This document shows, piece after piece, positions 29,316-40,504 of a stretch of 64,000 nt of DNA. The notes under the pieces are model-generated. The model had not been told where the DNA came from and ran no database searches. It worked only from the letters and a program-made list of their open reading frames with translations. Each line of letters opens with the position of its first letter. The stretch's first letter is position 1. The position numbers and the translations under genes were made by a program. This DNA comes from Sugiyamaella lignohabitans (taxonomy: Eukaryota; Ascomycota; Dipodascomycetes; Dipodascales; Trichomonascaceae). The stretch is from assembly GCF_001640025.1 (NCBI RefSeq), contig NC_031672.1:4960001-5024000 (forward strand), in the 5' to 3' direction.

Positions 29316-32300
29316 CTAGTCATCGTCATCATCGAGCTCTACAACAGTAGAAGACGAGGCCGGCTCTCCTTCATCTACCATTTGGTTAATATTACCACCG
29401 AGACCGAAGAGGAATTTTAACTCAGACCTATTTAGTTTCGATATCTTCTTTAACCCCGTTTCATCCATAGCAGCTCCAACTAGGTTCTTCTTCTTTTTCT
29501 GCAATTCTAAGATACGGTCCTCCACAGTATTTTTTATAACAATTCGATGAACGTGCACAGGCAGAGGCTGACCGATTCGGTGAGCACGATCCATGGCCTG
29601 CTCTTCCACAAAAGGATTCCAGAAAGGATCCAGTATAATCACATGAGAGGCACAAGTAAGTGTCAGTCCTACATTACCAGCCTTTAAACTAATGAGCATG
29701 ATTGACATATCGGGCTGCTCGAAAAAGTCTTTAATAGCATCATTTCTTTCGTTACCACTCATAGAACCGTCATAGCGAATAAATGCGATACCCTGGGAAA
29801 TCAATGGTACTTCCATAAAATCTAACATGGAAGTGAACTGCGAAAAGACAATGATCTTTTCAGATGGAAAATCCCTGCGAATCTCATGGATTTGGTTCAT
29901 ACATGAATCAATCTTTGTTGAGCTGATCCAGCCTTGCCTAAATAACGGCGCTAGCCCAAGCTCATCAACAACTTCATTAACATCATAACTTACAACATCA
30001 GGCTTTTTATCTTCGCCCTCATCTTCACCATCACTATCAAACATTTTCAAGTCCAACTCCCTTGCTTCTAATTTACGCCTCTTGACAGCATCTCTTCTCA
30101 TCTTTATTTCATTCAAAAGATGTTTCCTTTCTAATTTCCAGACTTCCACAATCTCACTATCGCTTAGGCCTTGATTATGTACTAAGTCGAAAGTTTCGTA
30201 GCTGACTGTCTTATCAGCGTATACAGGACCCCTACATTCAGAACATCTAGCACCTTGGGGTCCAAGTGAAGGGTCCTTCTTCAAAGAAAAAAACTTAGGA
30301 GAGCATTCAGCACATAAATGATGTCCACAAGGCGTTAACAAAACTAAGTCCGACGTGTCGGTTGCATCGTAGCAGATAGGACAGCTAAAATCTTCCACAT
30401 TCTTTATTCGTTGTACAGTTTTGGAGTCCATGTCACGCACCCTTTCTAAAACTTCAACTTTCTGCCTTCCCTTCGATGAATCACCCATTTGCTTTAATTT
30501 TGATTTCTCAATCAGCTTGGGGTGACAGCACGCTTGGCGAAGTCGCAACAAAATCGTGAGAATGTTGGTATAGTTTTTCTCGACAGTTCCTGCTTCAAGA
30601 TATTTGTTCATCTGCTCCTGTCCTTTGGCCTCTAGGCTTTTATATGCCTTATCTTCTTCTTCATCAAACAGTTTTTCTGCAAACTCTATAGTTTTCGGCG
30701 GCAAGTTGAGAATGGGCTTGCCATCAATCTTCGAGTCCTTAGTACGCCTCAACATAATAGCCTTCAACAGGGCTCTTAGTTTTGTCAATGAACGGCCAGA
30801 TGCACGATCGCTTTTACTCAATCCCCTCGCAATTTCCTGAGAAAACTTTCTCTCGTTACAATAGGGTTCGATTTTGAGGAATTTTATCAAGCTGTATAAT
30901 TCCTCTATTCTATTTTGAATAGGCGTACCACTAAGACACCATCTTCGATCTCCAGTCAAAGCGGCGCAGCCTTTCGAACTCACTGCAGTTTTATTCTTGA
31001 TATATTGAGCTTCATCACAAACAATTCGGTACCATTCGACTTCAAAAAAGGGAGACGAGACCCTAGATACAGGCTCTCCATTTGTATCGACATTGAAATG
31101 TTTCTTGTACTCTCTACCAATCATATTGTAAGTTGTTAGTACAACATCATATTCTTTAAATTCCTTAGCCGTTTTATGTAATTTCGACGTGGAGGAGGAA
31201 TGGTGGATATATATTTTCATTCTGTGCTCAGGTCGAACTCGAACAGTCAACTCTCTTTCCCATTGCCTGAGTAAACTCAAAGGAGCCACGATCAATGTCG
31301 TCTTAACCTGAGGATTGTTTGACTTTCTTGAGACAATCAAAGATCTGTACATAGTTAGTATCACCTCATATCACTCACATCTTTACATTTTTTCCACTTA
31401 CAATACTTGGATGGTCTTTCCGAGGCCCATATCATCAGCCAGAATACCTGCTTTCTGCCTCCCATCTTCCTTGTTCTGTAGCCAAGAAAGGCCAACTTTC
31501 TGATGTTCCAGGAGAGTGATGGACAATTCAGGAGGTGTCCCTATCCTATCTTCTGGCTTGACTTCTTCGTTCTGTTGAATATTATTTATTAGGTCTTCAA
31601 GATCTTTTTCAGACATTGGAGGGCCATATGTATCAGATTCGTAGCTTGTACGAGGTTGATTAAATAGCGAAGCGCCTCTTTCAGTATTTCGCTGCGTTGG
31701 ACCCAGGTTTTGAAATACACCATTTAATCCTGGAAGTCCTACTTGTCCATACGGAGGGTTTCCTCTTGAATGTGCCGCTGACACACCAAAATGGGTGCCA
31801 GAAGCCGAATTCATGCGAGATGGACCCGCATTTGTTTGGAAATTTTGAAAATAAGCAGCCTCCACATTACTCCGCATATCATTATCAGTGCTTTCCAATT
31901 TAGACTTCACGTCGCGAAAATTTCGCACATTATTATAGACGACGCTGTTGAAGATCTGTTTAACATAGGCAAATTTTTCTCGGTATTGGCGTAAACTGTG
32001 TTCAAGAATTCCTTTCTGGGTCATCTGTGAAGCTAACCTGGCGGAGTCAGCACTACTACCAGCCCCTAATTCATCATGTTGTATTCTTTGAGAAACAGAT
32101 CTTATTTTATCTTCAAATCGTCTAATAGCCGTCCCATAGTCAAAAGTCTTTTTTCCGATTAGTTCGAGCACATTTTCGGCCTCCAAACGTGACATTGTCG
32201 TGGTTAAACTTCCAACCACATTTCTCATGTAATCACCATATTCATCTTCACTCAGGAATTTGTAAAGAAGAGTTCGATGAATGGAAGTCACAAGATTATT

Positions 32301-33407
32301 GAGCGACGCGCCACTTGTTTTTCTCGGGGTACCCTCGTCATCATCTTCACCAGTCAAATCAATAGAATTTTCCACTGGCGAGTATTCTCGTTTTTTGCCA
32401 GCCGAGTGAGAATTAAACAAACTAGAACTCCGCTCGTGAACACGAGGTACAAATGGGGGTTCAGAATCACTTTTAATCGACATTGATTGGAATTGAATAT
32501 CGTCATCATCTTCATCCTCCTCCTGCTCGTCGTCATCGTCAACAATCGTCGTAGCTTGAGATGGCACATCAATATGACGAGAATGTAAAACTCTAAGCGG
32601 CCCTTCATCCTCATCACTGATTTCGACTATATCGCTTGCATCGGGTACGAAGTTCAAGGATCGGTCTCTATATATATGTTCATGTCCGTGATCAACAGCA
32701 TTTTCTCTAACCCGGTGATCCACTCCATTAGCACTCATTAATGAACTGGGATCAATAACTGGTGTATCTGAGTCACTTTTGGTTGAAGCAGCACTGGTTC
32801 CTGGAGATGCAAATTCATTGGGTGTGTCAGTGCTACCGATATAAAAGTCAGCATATCTACCACTACCATTCCCAGAGTTGGTTCCACTAGTTATTGGACT
32901 CGCTGAAGTACTTAACGGTACAGAGGCACTGTCTTTCCTGGCCAATCTTCCAGCGTTTCCAAATAAACTTGGTACATTACGTGATCGAAGGCCAGGGCCC
33001 ATATCCGATGAAGAGGATGAGATAGATCCCGACGAGTTGGTATTAGAACTATATGGGCTCTGGCCCTCACTCTGACTTCTCTGACTCTGACTGTCACCCC
33101 ATTTTTGATTCCGAGTTACACTCGGGCCTTGGGTTTGAGGTAGTCCTTGAAATTCACCTCGCTCCTGACTAAATATAATATGATTACCAGCTTGAATCCC
33201 TTCAAGCTGCTGTTTTAAAGTCTTGACAGTGCTCTCTATCTCTACTCTTTTGTTTCCGGGCAAGGAAGGGCCTCGTAGTTCCGCCTCCATATGATAGATG
33301 GCACTTTTGAGAGCTGATATCATATCAGGAGCGGCATCCTGTGAATATTTATCCACCGTCATATTCGACATATCTTCTCCACAGTGTATACTAGCAGTTG
33401 GGGGCAT
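29316..33407 (-). CDS. ULS1: SWI2/SNF2 ATPase with RING finger, SUMO-targeted ligase type
   Basis: A 1344-residue Uls1/Ris1-type translocase that acts on SUMOylated chromatin proteins. Exons 31402-33407 and 29316-31344; the intron (GTAAGT, TACTAAC, CAG) falls inside the Leu codon after GLGKTIQV. ATPase motifs are I DDMGLGKT, II DEAQ, III LSGTPIQN, and V/VI AGNVGLTLT with DRAHRIGQ. A C3HC4-like RING is inserted between the lobes near residue 985 (CPIC, CGHHLC, CSEC). The N-terminal ~450 residues are Ser-rich and acidic with SUMO-interaction-like motifs (DIVEISDEDE, SIDLTGEDDD). Rad5 and Rad16 share the RING-in-SNF2 layout, but the SIMs and absence of a HIRAN domain favour Uls1. Confidence 0.88.
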
Positions 33408-33945
33408 TACAATGTTTTGACGTTCACTTTCGAATAGTCAGATAACTAGGTTGGATGTCAAAGGACTGCACTAGTCTGTGACTAACAAAATACCAGTATC
33501 GACTTAGACAATAAAAACGACATAACCAAAAAAACCAAATCTGTAAACTTTTCAGTGGTAGGTAGTATCTAAGACACACCGAGATCCAGACTTTGAAGAG
33601 GGGAATATTCAAAAGTTGTGGCAAGACTAGTAGATGAAATATCATTTATTTACTGGAGGTTTATCAATCGCTCTCCCAATGTGGATTTTGTGATCACATG
33701 ATGCATATCATATAGGTTAGGGTGGTCCACGTGAGGGTGGAGTCACTATCGCGAGCATGATAGTGCTAATATGCTATATTCTTGCATATGCAACAGGAGA
33801 TTAAGATTGTGGGCTTCACTAGGGTGTAGCTGTAGATAAATCTTACTCCGCATGAATAGCTCGATACACTCTTTCCTTTGAAGGGTCTAACAGAAAGGAT
33901 CAAGCTCAGCTATCACTAATTAAGATACTAAAATTTATTTAATGT
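33408..33945. promoter_or_regulatory. ULS1 upstream region with E-box motifs
   Basis: A 538-bp spacer. It contains CACGTG at 33728-33733 and ATCACATG at 33693-33700, both compatible with bHLH factors such as Cbf1. No further CDEII/CDEIII-like element was seen, so a point-centromere reading is not supported. Confidence 0.35.
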
Positions 33946-35739
33946 CTAGATTTCGTTACGCTTCTTTGCATACTCAATTCCCTTTTTAACATTAAACGGG
34001 CCCATGCGCTGCACTTGAGCCTTGAGTAACCAGGGGTAATCGAATGCATCAAGAACAACTTCTACCAACTGAACCTTATTTGTGTTCTCATTGAAGTTCT
34101 TATCAGAAAGAAGGGTTTCAAACTCTTCACGAGAAGTAACTTTATAATTTGCAACGGTCTCACCTTCTTTACCACCGAAGACAGAAAGAAGTTGAGTCCA
34201 GTTCCATCCTGGGCAAATATCATTATACTTTTGCTCAGGTCCCCAAATGGCACGTTCTATGGAGTAACCATCATTATTGAGAAGGAAAATAGTGATAGGC
34301 AGCTTGTGACGGACCATGGTACCCAGTTCTTGAATAGTCATCTGAGCAGACCCATCACCTTCAACAAGGACAATACGCTCACCCTGATTGCGCTCGCGAG
34401 CTGCAATGGCAGCACCAAGGGCGGCAGGAAGAGCATATCCAATAGATGAGTAGAAGATTTGAGTGATGAACGAGGTATTTTCCTTGAAATCAGCATCAGG
34501 TACGGCAAACTGGAATGTACCAGACTCAACCACAACAGTATCCTTTGGTCTGACAAACTTAGAAAGGGCCTTTACAAGGTACTCTTGAGAGATATGAGTA
34601 GTGGGAGGGTCTTCCAGTGGCTTGACTTTAGGCTTGGGCCCAGCAACTGGTAGTTTTGTCTTGTCAAGACGTTGTAGAAGCTTCTTGACAACAGGCACAA
34701 ATTGAATATCTTTGTATAATTTCCCTTTAACACTGACGTAAAGTGGATGAAGAGCAATTAAGTTTTCCTCTTTAATTTCTCTACTCAAACCACCAGTATT
34801 GGAATCAGAAAGGAGTGGCCCAAAGTTAATGACAAGATCTGAATCATGAACAGCTTCTGCAACACCAGGAAGCGATAAACTGCCGTTATAGACCCCCACA
34901 AACTTTGGACTAGTCTCGTCAATCAAACCTTTACCAAGTGGAGTGGTAAAGGACCAAAACTGAGTTGTTTCAACGAGCTCCTGAATAGCATCTGTCAAAT
35001 TGAATCTAGCAGCAATAATATCTGCCAAAATAATAGGCGACTTTGATGCATAAATAGCAGCCAGGATGTCATCCACAATATTATCCTCGAGAGATACATC
35101 CGAGTTTTTGAGAGATAAGTCCAAAGGAGTGTGTAGCAGACTTTCGGGGACTTTAGCGTGAACCATATCAGCTGGAATATACAAATATCCTGGTCTCGAG
35201 TTCTTAATGACTTCTGTAATTACCCGATCAATCTGGTGAGCAGCTTTTTTAGGCTCAAGTAGAAACTCATGGGCACATGAGAATGGTTTGGATGTCTCCA
35301 TATAAATGGTATGGTCAGCAGGCTCCAGTCCTACACTTGGTCTAACATGGTGAATAAGAAGATGGTCTTCCTGAATGGCACGACCAGTTGTACCCACAAT
35401 ATGGAGCAAAGGAACTGTTTCAGCAAAAGCACCAGAAACACCATTCAATGCAGAAAGTTCGCCAACTCCATAGGTAGTAATGAGTACACCAGGAAGTCTG
35501 GGTCCTGGTTCAGAGACATTCCCAATAGAACCAGTACCTTTAATACGACCGAATCCATCTGCAGCATAGGCAGCATTTAATTCATTACAGCAGCCAACCC
35601 ATTTCAATTCCGGGACCTTATATATAAAATCCAAAAGCTGAAGGTTGAAATCTCCTGGAACACCCAATATATGCTCAATGCCGAGCTGTTTGATTCTATT
35701 GAATAGGTAGAGTGCAAGAGGGATCGTGGATTCGGTCAT
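33946..35739 (-). CDS. PDC1: Pyruvate decarboxylase (TPP-dependent 2-oxoacid decarboxylase)
   Basis: A thiamine-diphosphate 2-oxoacid decarboxylase of 597 residues; pyruvate to acetaldehyde in alcoholic fermentation is the likely reaction. Conserved points: GDFN (Asp30), NELNAAY (cofactor-activating Glu53), the active-site pair His130-His131 in LLIHHV, and the TPP-binding segment GDGS...LNNDGY followed by IERAIWGP (catalytic Glu). Relative to S. cerevisiae Pdc1 (563 residues) there are about 14 extra residues at 66-83 (GTGSIGNVSEPGPRLPG), just before the LITTYGVGELSA helix. It could alternatively act on aromatic 2-oxoacids (Aro10-like), but the HH pair and overall pattern favour Pdc. A TATA-like TTTATATAAA lies ~180 bp upstream. 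Confidence 0.87.
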   Translation of the reverse strand: MTESTIPLALYLFNRIKQLGIEHILGVPGDFNLQLLDFIYKVPELKWVGCCNELNAAYAADGFGRIKGTGSIGNVSEPGPRLPGVLITTYGVGELSALNGVSGAFAETVPLLHIVGTTGRAIQEDHLLIHHVRPSVGLEPADHTIYMETSKPFSCAHEFLLEPKKAAHQIDRVITEVIKNSRPGYLYIPADMVHAKVPESLLHTPLDLSLKNSDVSLEDNIVDDILAAIYASKSPIILADIIAARFNLTDAIQELVETTQFWSFTTPLGKGLIDETSPKFVGVYNGSLSLPGVAEAVHDSDLVINFGPLLSDSNTGGLSREIKEENLIALHPLYVSVKGKLYKDIQFVPVVKKLLQRLDKTKLPVAGPKPKVKPLEDPPTTHISQEYLVKALSKFVRPKDTVVVESGTFQFAVPDADFKENTSFITQIFYSSIGYALPAALGAAIAARERNQGERIVLVEGDGSAQMTIQELGTMVRHKLPITIFLLNNDGYSIERAIWGPEQKYNDICPGWNWTQLLSVFGGKEGETVANYKVTSREEFETLLSDKNFNENTNKVQLVEVVLDAFDYPWLLKAQVQRMGPFNVKKGIEYAKKRNEI

Positions 35740-37145
35740 GGTGATATATCAGACGCCAGCGAGATAGTGAGATGTAGCTAAATCAGGTCAATACCAAACC
35801 AGATATAGTTACCCAATATTTAAAATATTTACAATTGATGCTAGGAGATCAATAAAATTTCAAATAAAATGAAAAGTCAAAAAAAGTTTCAATGCAATAT
35901 CAAGTCTGATTGAGGGTTTATATAAACGAAATGTTTCCCAATGCAGATCAGTTATGTGCAGATAGGATGTGGGGTATACTGACTTATTGCTCCTCGTTAA
36001 TTCCAAATTTTGACGGGCTTTCCGACACTTTGTAGACTTTTCCCGGCTTCCCCACTATTTTGAGTTCACCATTTCTTTTGATAGACTTTTCTCGATATAT
36101 GGACACAAATCCGCCATTAAAATACACGCGCTAGTCACCTCATAATTACTTATCAGTTAAAACTTAAATGCGCTTTAGCAGCCAGTACCTGCCGTTAGCT
36201 GTATAATGAAAACGAAGAGGTGTATTGCCGCATGTCTACAATCAGCTATCGGCAAGCCACACCGACTAGCCAAGATCAGAGGTCCGTCGAAAGCCGACTT
36301 CTTAAATTAATGGGTCTGAAATATTTAACACTTCTTCGGAGTGATAAAGCTGGTCCATATCTGACAGTAGCTCACAATCACGAAGAACCAGACTCTGACG
36401 ATATGTTTCAGCCCTTGCCCTTATCAGTCTACCTTGGCTGGCGGTAAATTTCAATGCCGAACCGACATTGGTCTTCGAACTCGCCTGAACTAGCGTATTC
36501 AATCCACATGGATCTATTAAATCCATTAAATAATACGTCGGAGGATATCTGGACCGAGTCTAGCGACCTATATTGATATCTCTACCTTCTTGACATTTAT
36601 TTTTTTTGAATTTGATGGGCTTAGTCCCTCTTATATTCAACTTTAGAGTGTTATAAACATATCAAACACACTACAATGAGGGGTCTGAGGTAGAGCTTTG
36701 AGCTCAGAAAAGGGCATGCGACCATAAATGCTGCAGAAATATTACGAAACTAATAATTTTTCCTGGGGAACTGAAACTTTAGTCGATAGATATATGCGGA
36801 GCTCCATCTGAAGGTTATGCGGCTGTGCTCGCATTGAGTGATGTCTCTGTCTTCGCTTGTGAAAGAAACGCAAGCTCTAATTGCAGGAAATCTTTCGCAT
36901 AAACGTCGTACGAGGCACACCCAGAAGCAGAGGCAGGAGGATATGGGAATTGCAAAACATCACTATACATCCCGACAACTGCACAAGTCTCAAATTAGGG
37001 CCTTTTCGGAAAGTGCTTTTTAATTTAACCTTTTTTTGTCCAATTGCAAGACAAGGACACTAAATTCGTGGGATATATGAGCAAAGGATTTTTCAAGGAT
37101 TCCTCGAGTATTAAAAGCATTGTGTCTTCTTTTTAATTGTAAAAG
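35740..37145. other. Long intergenic region between PDC1 and PCT1
   Basis: A 1.4-kb divergent spacer. Besides the PDC1 TATA-like site, the largest open frame is a ~70-codon plus-strand frame (ATG at 36232, stop near 36447) with no recognisable family. I see no RNA gene or mobile element; a large promoter is expected for a fermentative gene. Confidence 0.4.
35917..35926 (-). promoter_or_regulatory. TATA-like element upstream of PDC1
   Basis: The palindrome TTTATATAAA lies 178-187 bp upstream of the PDC1 ATG, a normal distance for a yeast TATA box of a strongly expressed glycolytic gene. Confidence 0.45.
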
Positions 37146-38708
37146 ATGGCTGCTGCTAAGGGGTCATCTCCCAGGGTGAAAAAACCCACTACCAATGACA
37201 GAGCTATCAGTGATTCACCGGAGTCAGTCAAACGATCGAGTACAAAGCCAGGTGCTACACCTAACAAATTAGCGAAATCATCCTCGTTGTCGTCAATTTT
37301 TTCGTTAGGTAAAAAAAGGAAGAGATCAGAGAGTGACGAAGAAAGCAATAGTAAACTTCCTGGACCAACGACGCCAAGGAGTAGTATTAGCAGCATTTGG
37401 ACTCCCTCACGTGCTTCGCCCCGAATTGCCAGCTCAGGTGAGAAAAAGAGACGGTCGTTATTCTCTTTAGTGTTGCCTAATGAAAGGAATAGCGACAGTG
37501 ACATAGACGGTACTAACGACGAAGCCGAATCTAAAAGCAACAAATCCAAACGAAAAACCCTTAAAGCAAACAAATCCAGTAACGATAATGATAGTTATAT
37601 TGAAGGTGACGGTGATGATGAAAATGGCGTTTTAGAAACTGATTCCGACGGTTCGGGATCAGACACTGATGACAAGTCGACTCATAAATTGAAAAAGAGA
37701 CGTATTTCCCAAATAGAGCTACAAAGAGAAAAAGAGTTAGATGAGCAAGTGGAGCCTCAGTATCGCAAATACAGACCCAGAGGATATACGTTCAACCCTC
37801 CACCTACAGATCGGCCTATCCGGATATATGCCGATGGTGTTTTTGACCTTTTCCACCTAGGCCATATGAAACAACTTGAACAGGCCAAGAAAGCCCTTCC
37901 CAATGTCACTCTCATATGTGGAATTCCCTCCGATATCGATACTCATAAACATAAGGGTCTCACAGTACTGACAGATAGCCAGCGATGTGAGACTCTGCTT
38001 CACTGTAAGTGGGTAGATGAGGTTATTCCCAACGCTCCTTGGTGTGTTACAGTGGATTTCTTACGCAAGCATCAAATCGACTATGTGGCCCACGACGACT
38101 TACCCTATGCTTCTAGTGGAAGCGATGATATCTACAGGCCAGTGAAAGAGCTTGGCATGTTCCTCACTACGCAGCGAACAGAAGGTATATCGACCTCTGA
38201 CATCATAACAAAAATCATCCGTGATTATGACAAGTATCTTATGAGGAATTTTGCAAGAGGCGCTTCTCGTAAGGACCTTAATGTGTCATGGCTGAAAAAG
38301 AATGAGCTTGATCTTAAACGTCATGTACTTGAGTTCCGGGAATCATTCAAAACCAATTTTGAGTCAACGACTAGGGATATCTACTCTGAATTCATGGGAT
38401 ATGTTTCTGGCGTTCTACATCTGAAAGATGCCGCAGCCGTCGCTGCTGCTGCTGCTGCTTCATCATCGCAGCGTCGGGCCCTTCGATCCGGTAATACGTC
38501 AAATGTAAACAACGACTCCGAGAGCCATAGCGCTAATGAAGATTCTGAAGCTCCTGAAGCTCCTGGATCCCCAGCAACCGACTTTGCGTCTGGTTATTCA
38601 GGAGGATCATTTTTCGGGAACGTTAAAGATTGGGTTTCTAGAAGAATCGATTCGTCCATTCCACCATCTCCTACAGATACTCCCAGGGAGCACAGTGATG
38701 CCGAGTAA
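37146..38708 (+). CDS. PCT1: Choline-phosphate cytidylyltransferase
   Basis: The rate-limiting enzyme of the CDP-choline (Kennedy) pathway, making CDP-choline from CTP and phosphocholine; 520 residues. The N-terminal ~215 residues are basic and Ser/Asp-rich, probably nuclear-targeting and disordered. The catalytic domain (~220-350) shows [14 protein letters not shown] with the HxGH motif, then [23 protein letters not shown] and [12 protein letters not shown] helical lipid-sensing region follows, with an Ala-rich stretch coded by a GCTGCT-type repeat near 38440, and then an acidic C-terminus. Start ATG at 37146-37148. It converges on the rhodanese gene. Confidence 0.93.
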   Translation: MAAAKGSSPRVKKPTTNDRAISDSPESVKRSSTKPGATPNKLAKSSSLSSIFSLGKKRKRSESDEESNSKLPGPTTPRSSISSIWTPSRASPRIASSGEKKRRSLFSLVLPNERNSDSDIDGTNDEAESKSNKSKRKTLKANKSSNDNDSYIEGDGDDENGVLETDSDGSGSDTDDKSTHKLKKRRISQIELQREKELDEQVEPQYRKYRPRGYTFNPPPTDRPIRIYADGVFDLFHLGHMKQLEQAKKALPNVTLICGIPSDIDTHKHKGLTVLTDSQRCETLLHCKWVDEVIPNAPWCVTVDFLRKHQIDYVAHDDLPYASSGSDDIYRPVKELGMFLTTQRTEGISTSDIITKIIRDYDKYLMRNFARGASRKDLNVSWLKKNELDLKRHVLEFRESFKTNFESTTRDIYSEFMGYVSGVLHLKDAAAVAAAAAASSSQRRALRSGNTSNVNNDSESHSANEDSEAPEAPGSPATDFASGYSGGSFFGNVKDWVSRRIDSSIPPSPTDTPREHSDAE

Positions 38709-39040
38709 CACATTTCTATTATATTTTTAATACATGCATCTTGATGGTCCTTTAAGCTTAATAGCTTTTTTTTGATTTTGCGTCTGGTGAAAAGGCTCTG
38801 TCTTGACCCCTGGTCGCAGGACTCCGCTCATGTAGTTTTCTACAGTAAGTTCATTACTTTACATATAAAATGTTATAAATATGTCTCGTCAAATATTAAA
38901 ACAGTGCCTGCACTGATTGCGTGACTCATTGCTCTCTGTACTTCTTAATACCCTCTGTAGCACTGCGCTCTGCGCTTTTCGCTGTTCTATTAACCTTGAG
39001 CTTCTGCTAAAGGTAGTGGTATAATGAAATTTGCCGATAG
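38709..39040. other. Intergenic between convergent PCT1 and rhodanese genes
   Basis: A 332-bp convergent spacer that should hold two 3' UTRs. Nothing else recognised. Confidence 0.4.
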
Positions 39041-39582
39041 TTACTGATAGAGCTCAGCGATAAAACCCTCGCTATATTTTGGGTCATTACCGAACTTCCG
39101 TGCCCATTCATTGAATCCGCCAGTTAATACATACACTTCTTGACCATTAATGCCTTTAGAAGCTATCGTTTTGGCATAAGCAGCAGCACATGTTGGTCCA
39201 CGCTGTTGCGAAAGCATGCAGTGGAATACTACATATTTCTTATCAGCAAGTGCTTGCTGAAGTTGTCCAAGGCTTCCATAGAATGACAGAGATGGTACAT
39301 TAATACAGTTCTTGATATGGCCCTGTCCCTCTGTTAGTTTCCGAAAACTTCACAAAACAAACCAGCGACTCGTAAACTTGATCCACAAAAAGACACACGA
39401 CCTGACTCAAGAGAAGATCAAGTTCACGACCTGACTCAAGAGAGGATCAAGTTCACGACCTGACTCATAATACTTACACCAAAATAGTCACCATCTCGTA
39501 CGTCAACAACAGCTAAGGATTCAGGTCTGGCATCCAACCATGCCCTTAAAGTAGCCGAAGAAATTTGCTTGGGGGTGCTCAT
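39041..39582 (-). CDS. Small rhodanese/CDC25-like phosphatase
   Basis: A 128-residue single rhodanese domain of the Cdc25/Acr2 type (S. pombe Ibp1, S. cerevisiae Ych1/Arr2 group), acting as a small tyrosine-like phosphatase or arsenate reductase. Exons 39478-39582 and 39041-39322 (minus strand). Exon 1 gives MSTPKQISSATLRAWL and VVDVRDGDYFG; exon 2 begins GHIKNCINVPS, the standard CDC25-rhodanese junction. The catalytic loop is HCMLSQQRGP (HCX5R). LTGGFNEWA near the end is also typical. The 155-nt intron starts GTAAGT, ends CTAAC...CAG, and holds a 29-bp tandem repeat. Arsenate-reductase and phosphatase roles cannot be separated from sequence alone. Confidence 0.85.
39397..39467. repeat. 29-bp tandem repeat inside an intron
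   Basis: The unit starting acgacctgactcaagaga repeats 2.4 times (39397-39425, 39426-39454, partial 39455-39467), with one base change between full copies. It lies within the intron of the rhodanese gene, just downstream of its 5' splice site. Confidence 0.9.
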
Positions 39583-40488
39583 TTTTTCGACAGAAGAAAA
39601 GAAAACCTAACTAAACCAGATCGAATGTGTGGAGAGTACTATGCCAATATCAAAGCAAAGTGGCCAATATTAAAATCAAATTACAAACGGAGTGACGTTG
39701 AAAAATTACTAAAGTCGTTAAAAAGATTAAGAAGAAATAATACCAGTCAAAAAGTTTATAGTAATGGTGGTAATATTAAAAAACTTCGTGATGATGTTTT
39801 TATAAAGGAGCGGAAAAACAAATCAATCACGAAACTAGCGAAGCTGGTGTGCAGAGGAAGAAAACAGGGAAACTCTGAAAGGGGGAATATAAAGTAAAAA
39901 CACTTGAAATTCAACAAATAAAAGGTTATTAACTTCTGGTCAACAAGTAGCAATATGCGGATTGCTAGCTTTTATGTCTTTTTTCAGCATATACACTGTG
40001 CGATCAGTGCTTTTCTGACCAGGTTGATTCAAGTCTAGTATTTCTGATTTGGATGTGCAGGACTCAAAGTCAAACAGAGGCTACTAACGACGCATGAGAC
40101 AGACCTAAATGAGCTGTATGCACTTCGCCGCTTCGCTTCAAGTACAGTTGCTTGTGCATTGTTATGCAGAATTAGGGCAAGACGAGTTTCAAAACCAGGA
40201 TCTCTCGGAACCGGGAAAAAAACAAGGGTTGCAGTAGTAGTAGATTGGTCGGCATCTCAGAAGCATCTTGTGATAGTATGTTATCGTAAATCAAAATAAA
40301 ATCGGCCCAGATGATTGCCCATGATTTATACAACAAATAAATTAACGTCAAAAAAAATTGGCATGAGGAAACTATAGATTACAACTGAAAGGTTGGTTGG
40401 TGTGGTACTGTATGTGTCAGTGATAATAAACTTTATCCTCTCACACTTTCGTCACGATAGTGTTGATTTTATCAGTAGAAGCATAATA

Positions 40489-40504
40489 GGGGGGGGGGGG
40501 GGGG
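40489..40504 (+). repeat. Poly-G run
   Basis: Sixteen consecutive G residues in an AT-rich intergenic region. Confidence 0.9.

Noticed and set aside
33693..33733. ATCACATG and CACGTG as a point-centromere CDEI
   Set aside because: No very AT-rich CDEII or CDEIII-like element follows at the right spacing, and such centromeres are not expected outside the S. cerevisiae lineage.
39565..39897. A 110-codon Lys-rich plus-strand frame with no ATG at its start
   Set aside because: It overlaps the rhodanese ATG on the opposite strand and its composition reflects A-rich DNA; no family match.
40083..40288. ctactaac...acag followed by a ~65-codon open frame, like an internal exon
   Set aside because: No matching 5' splice site or upstream exon could be found and the product is not recognisable.
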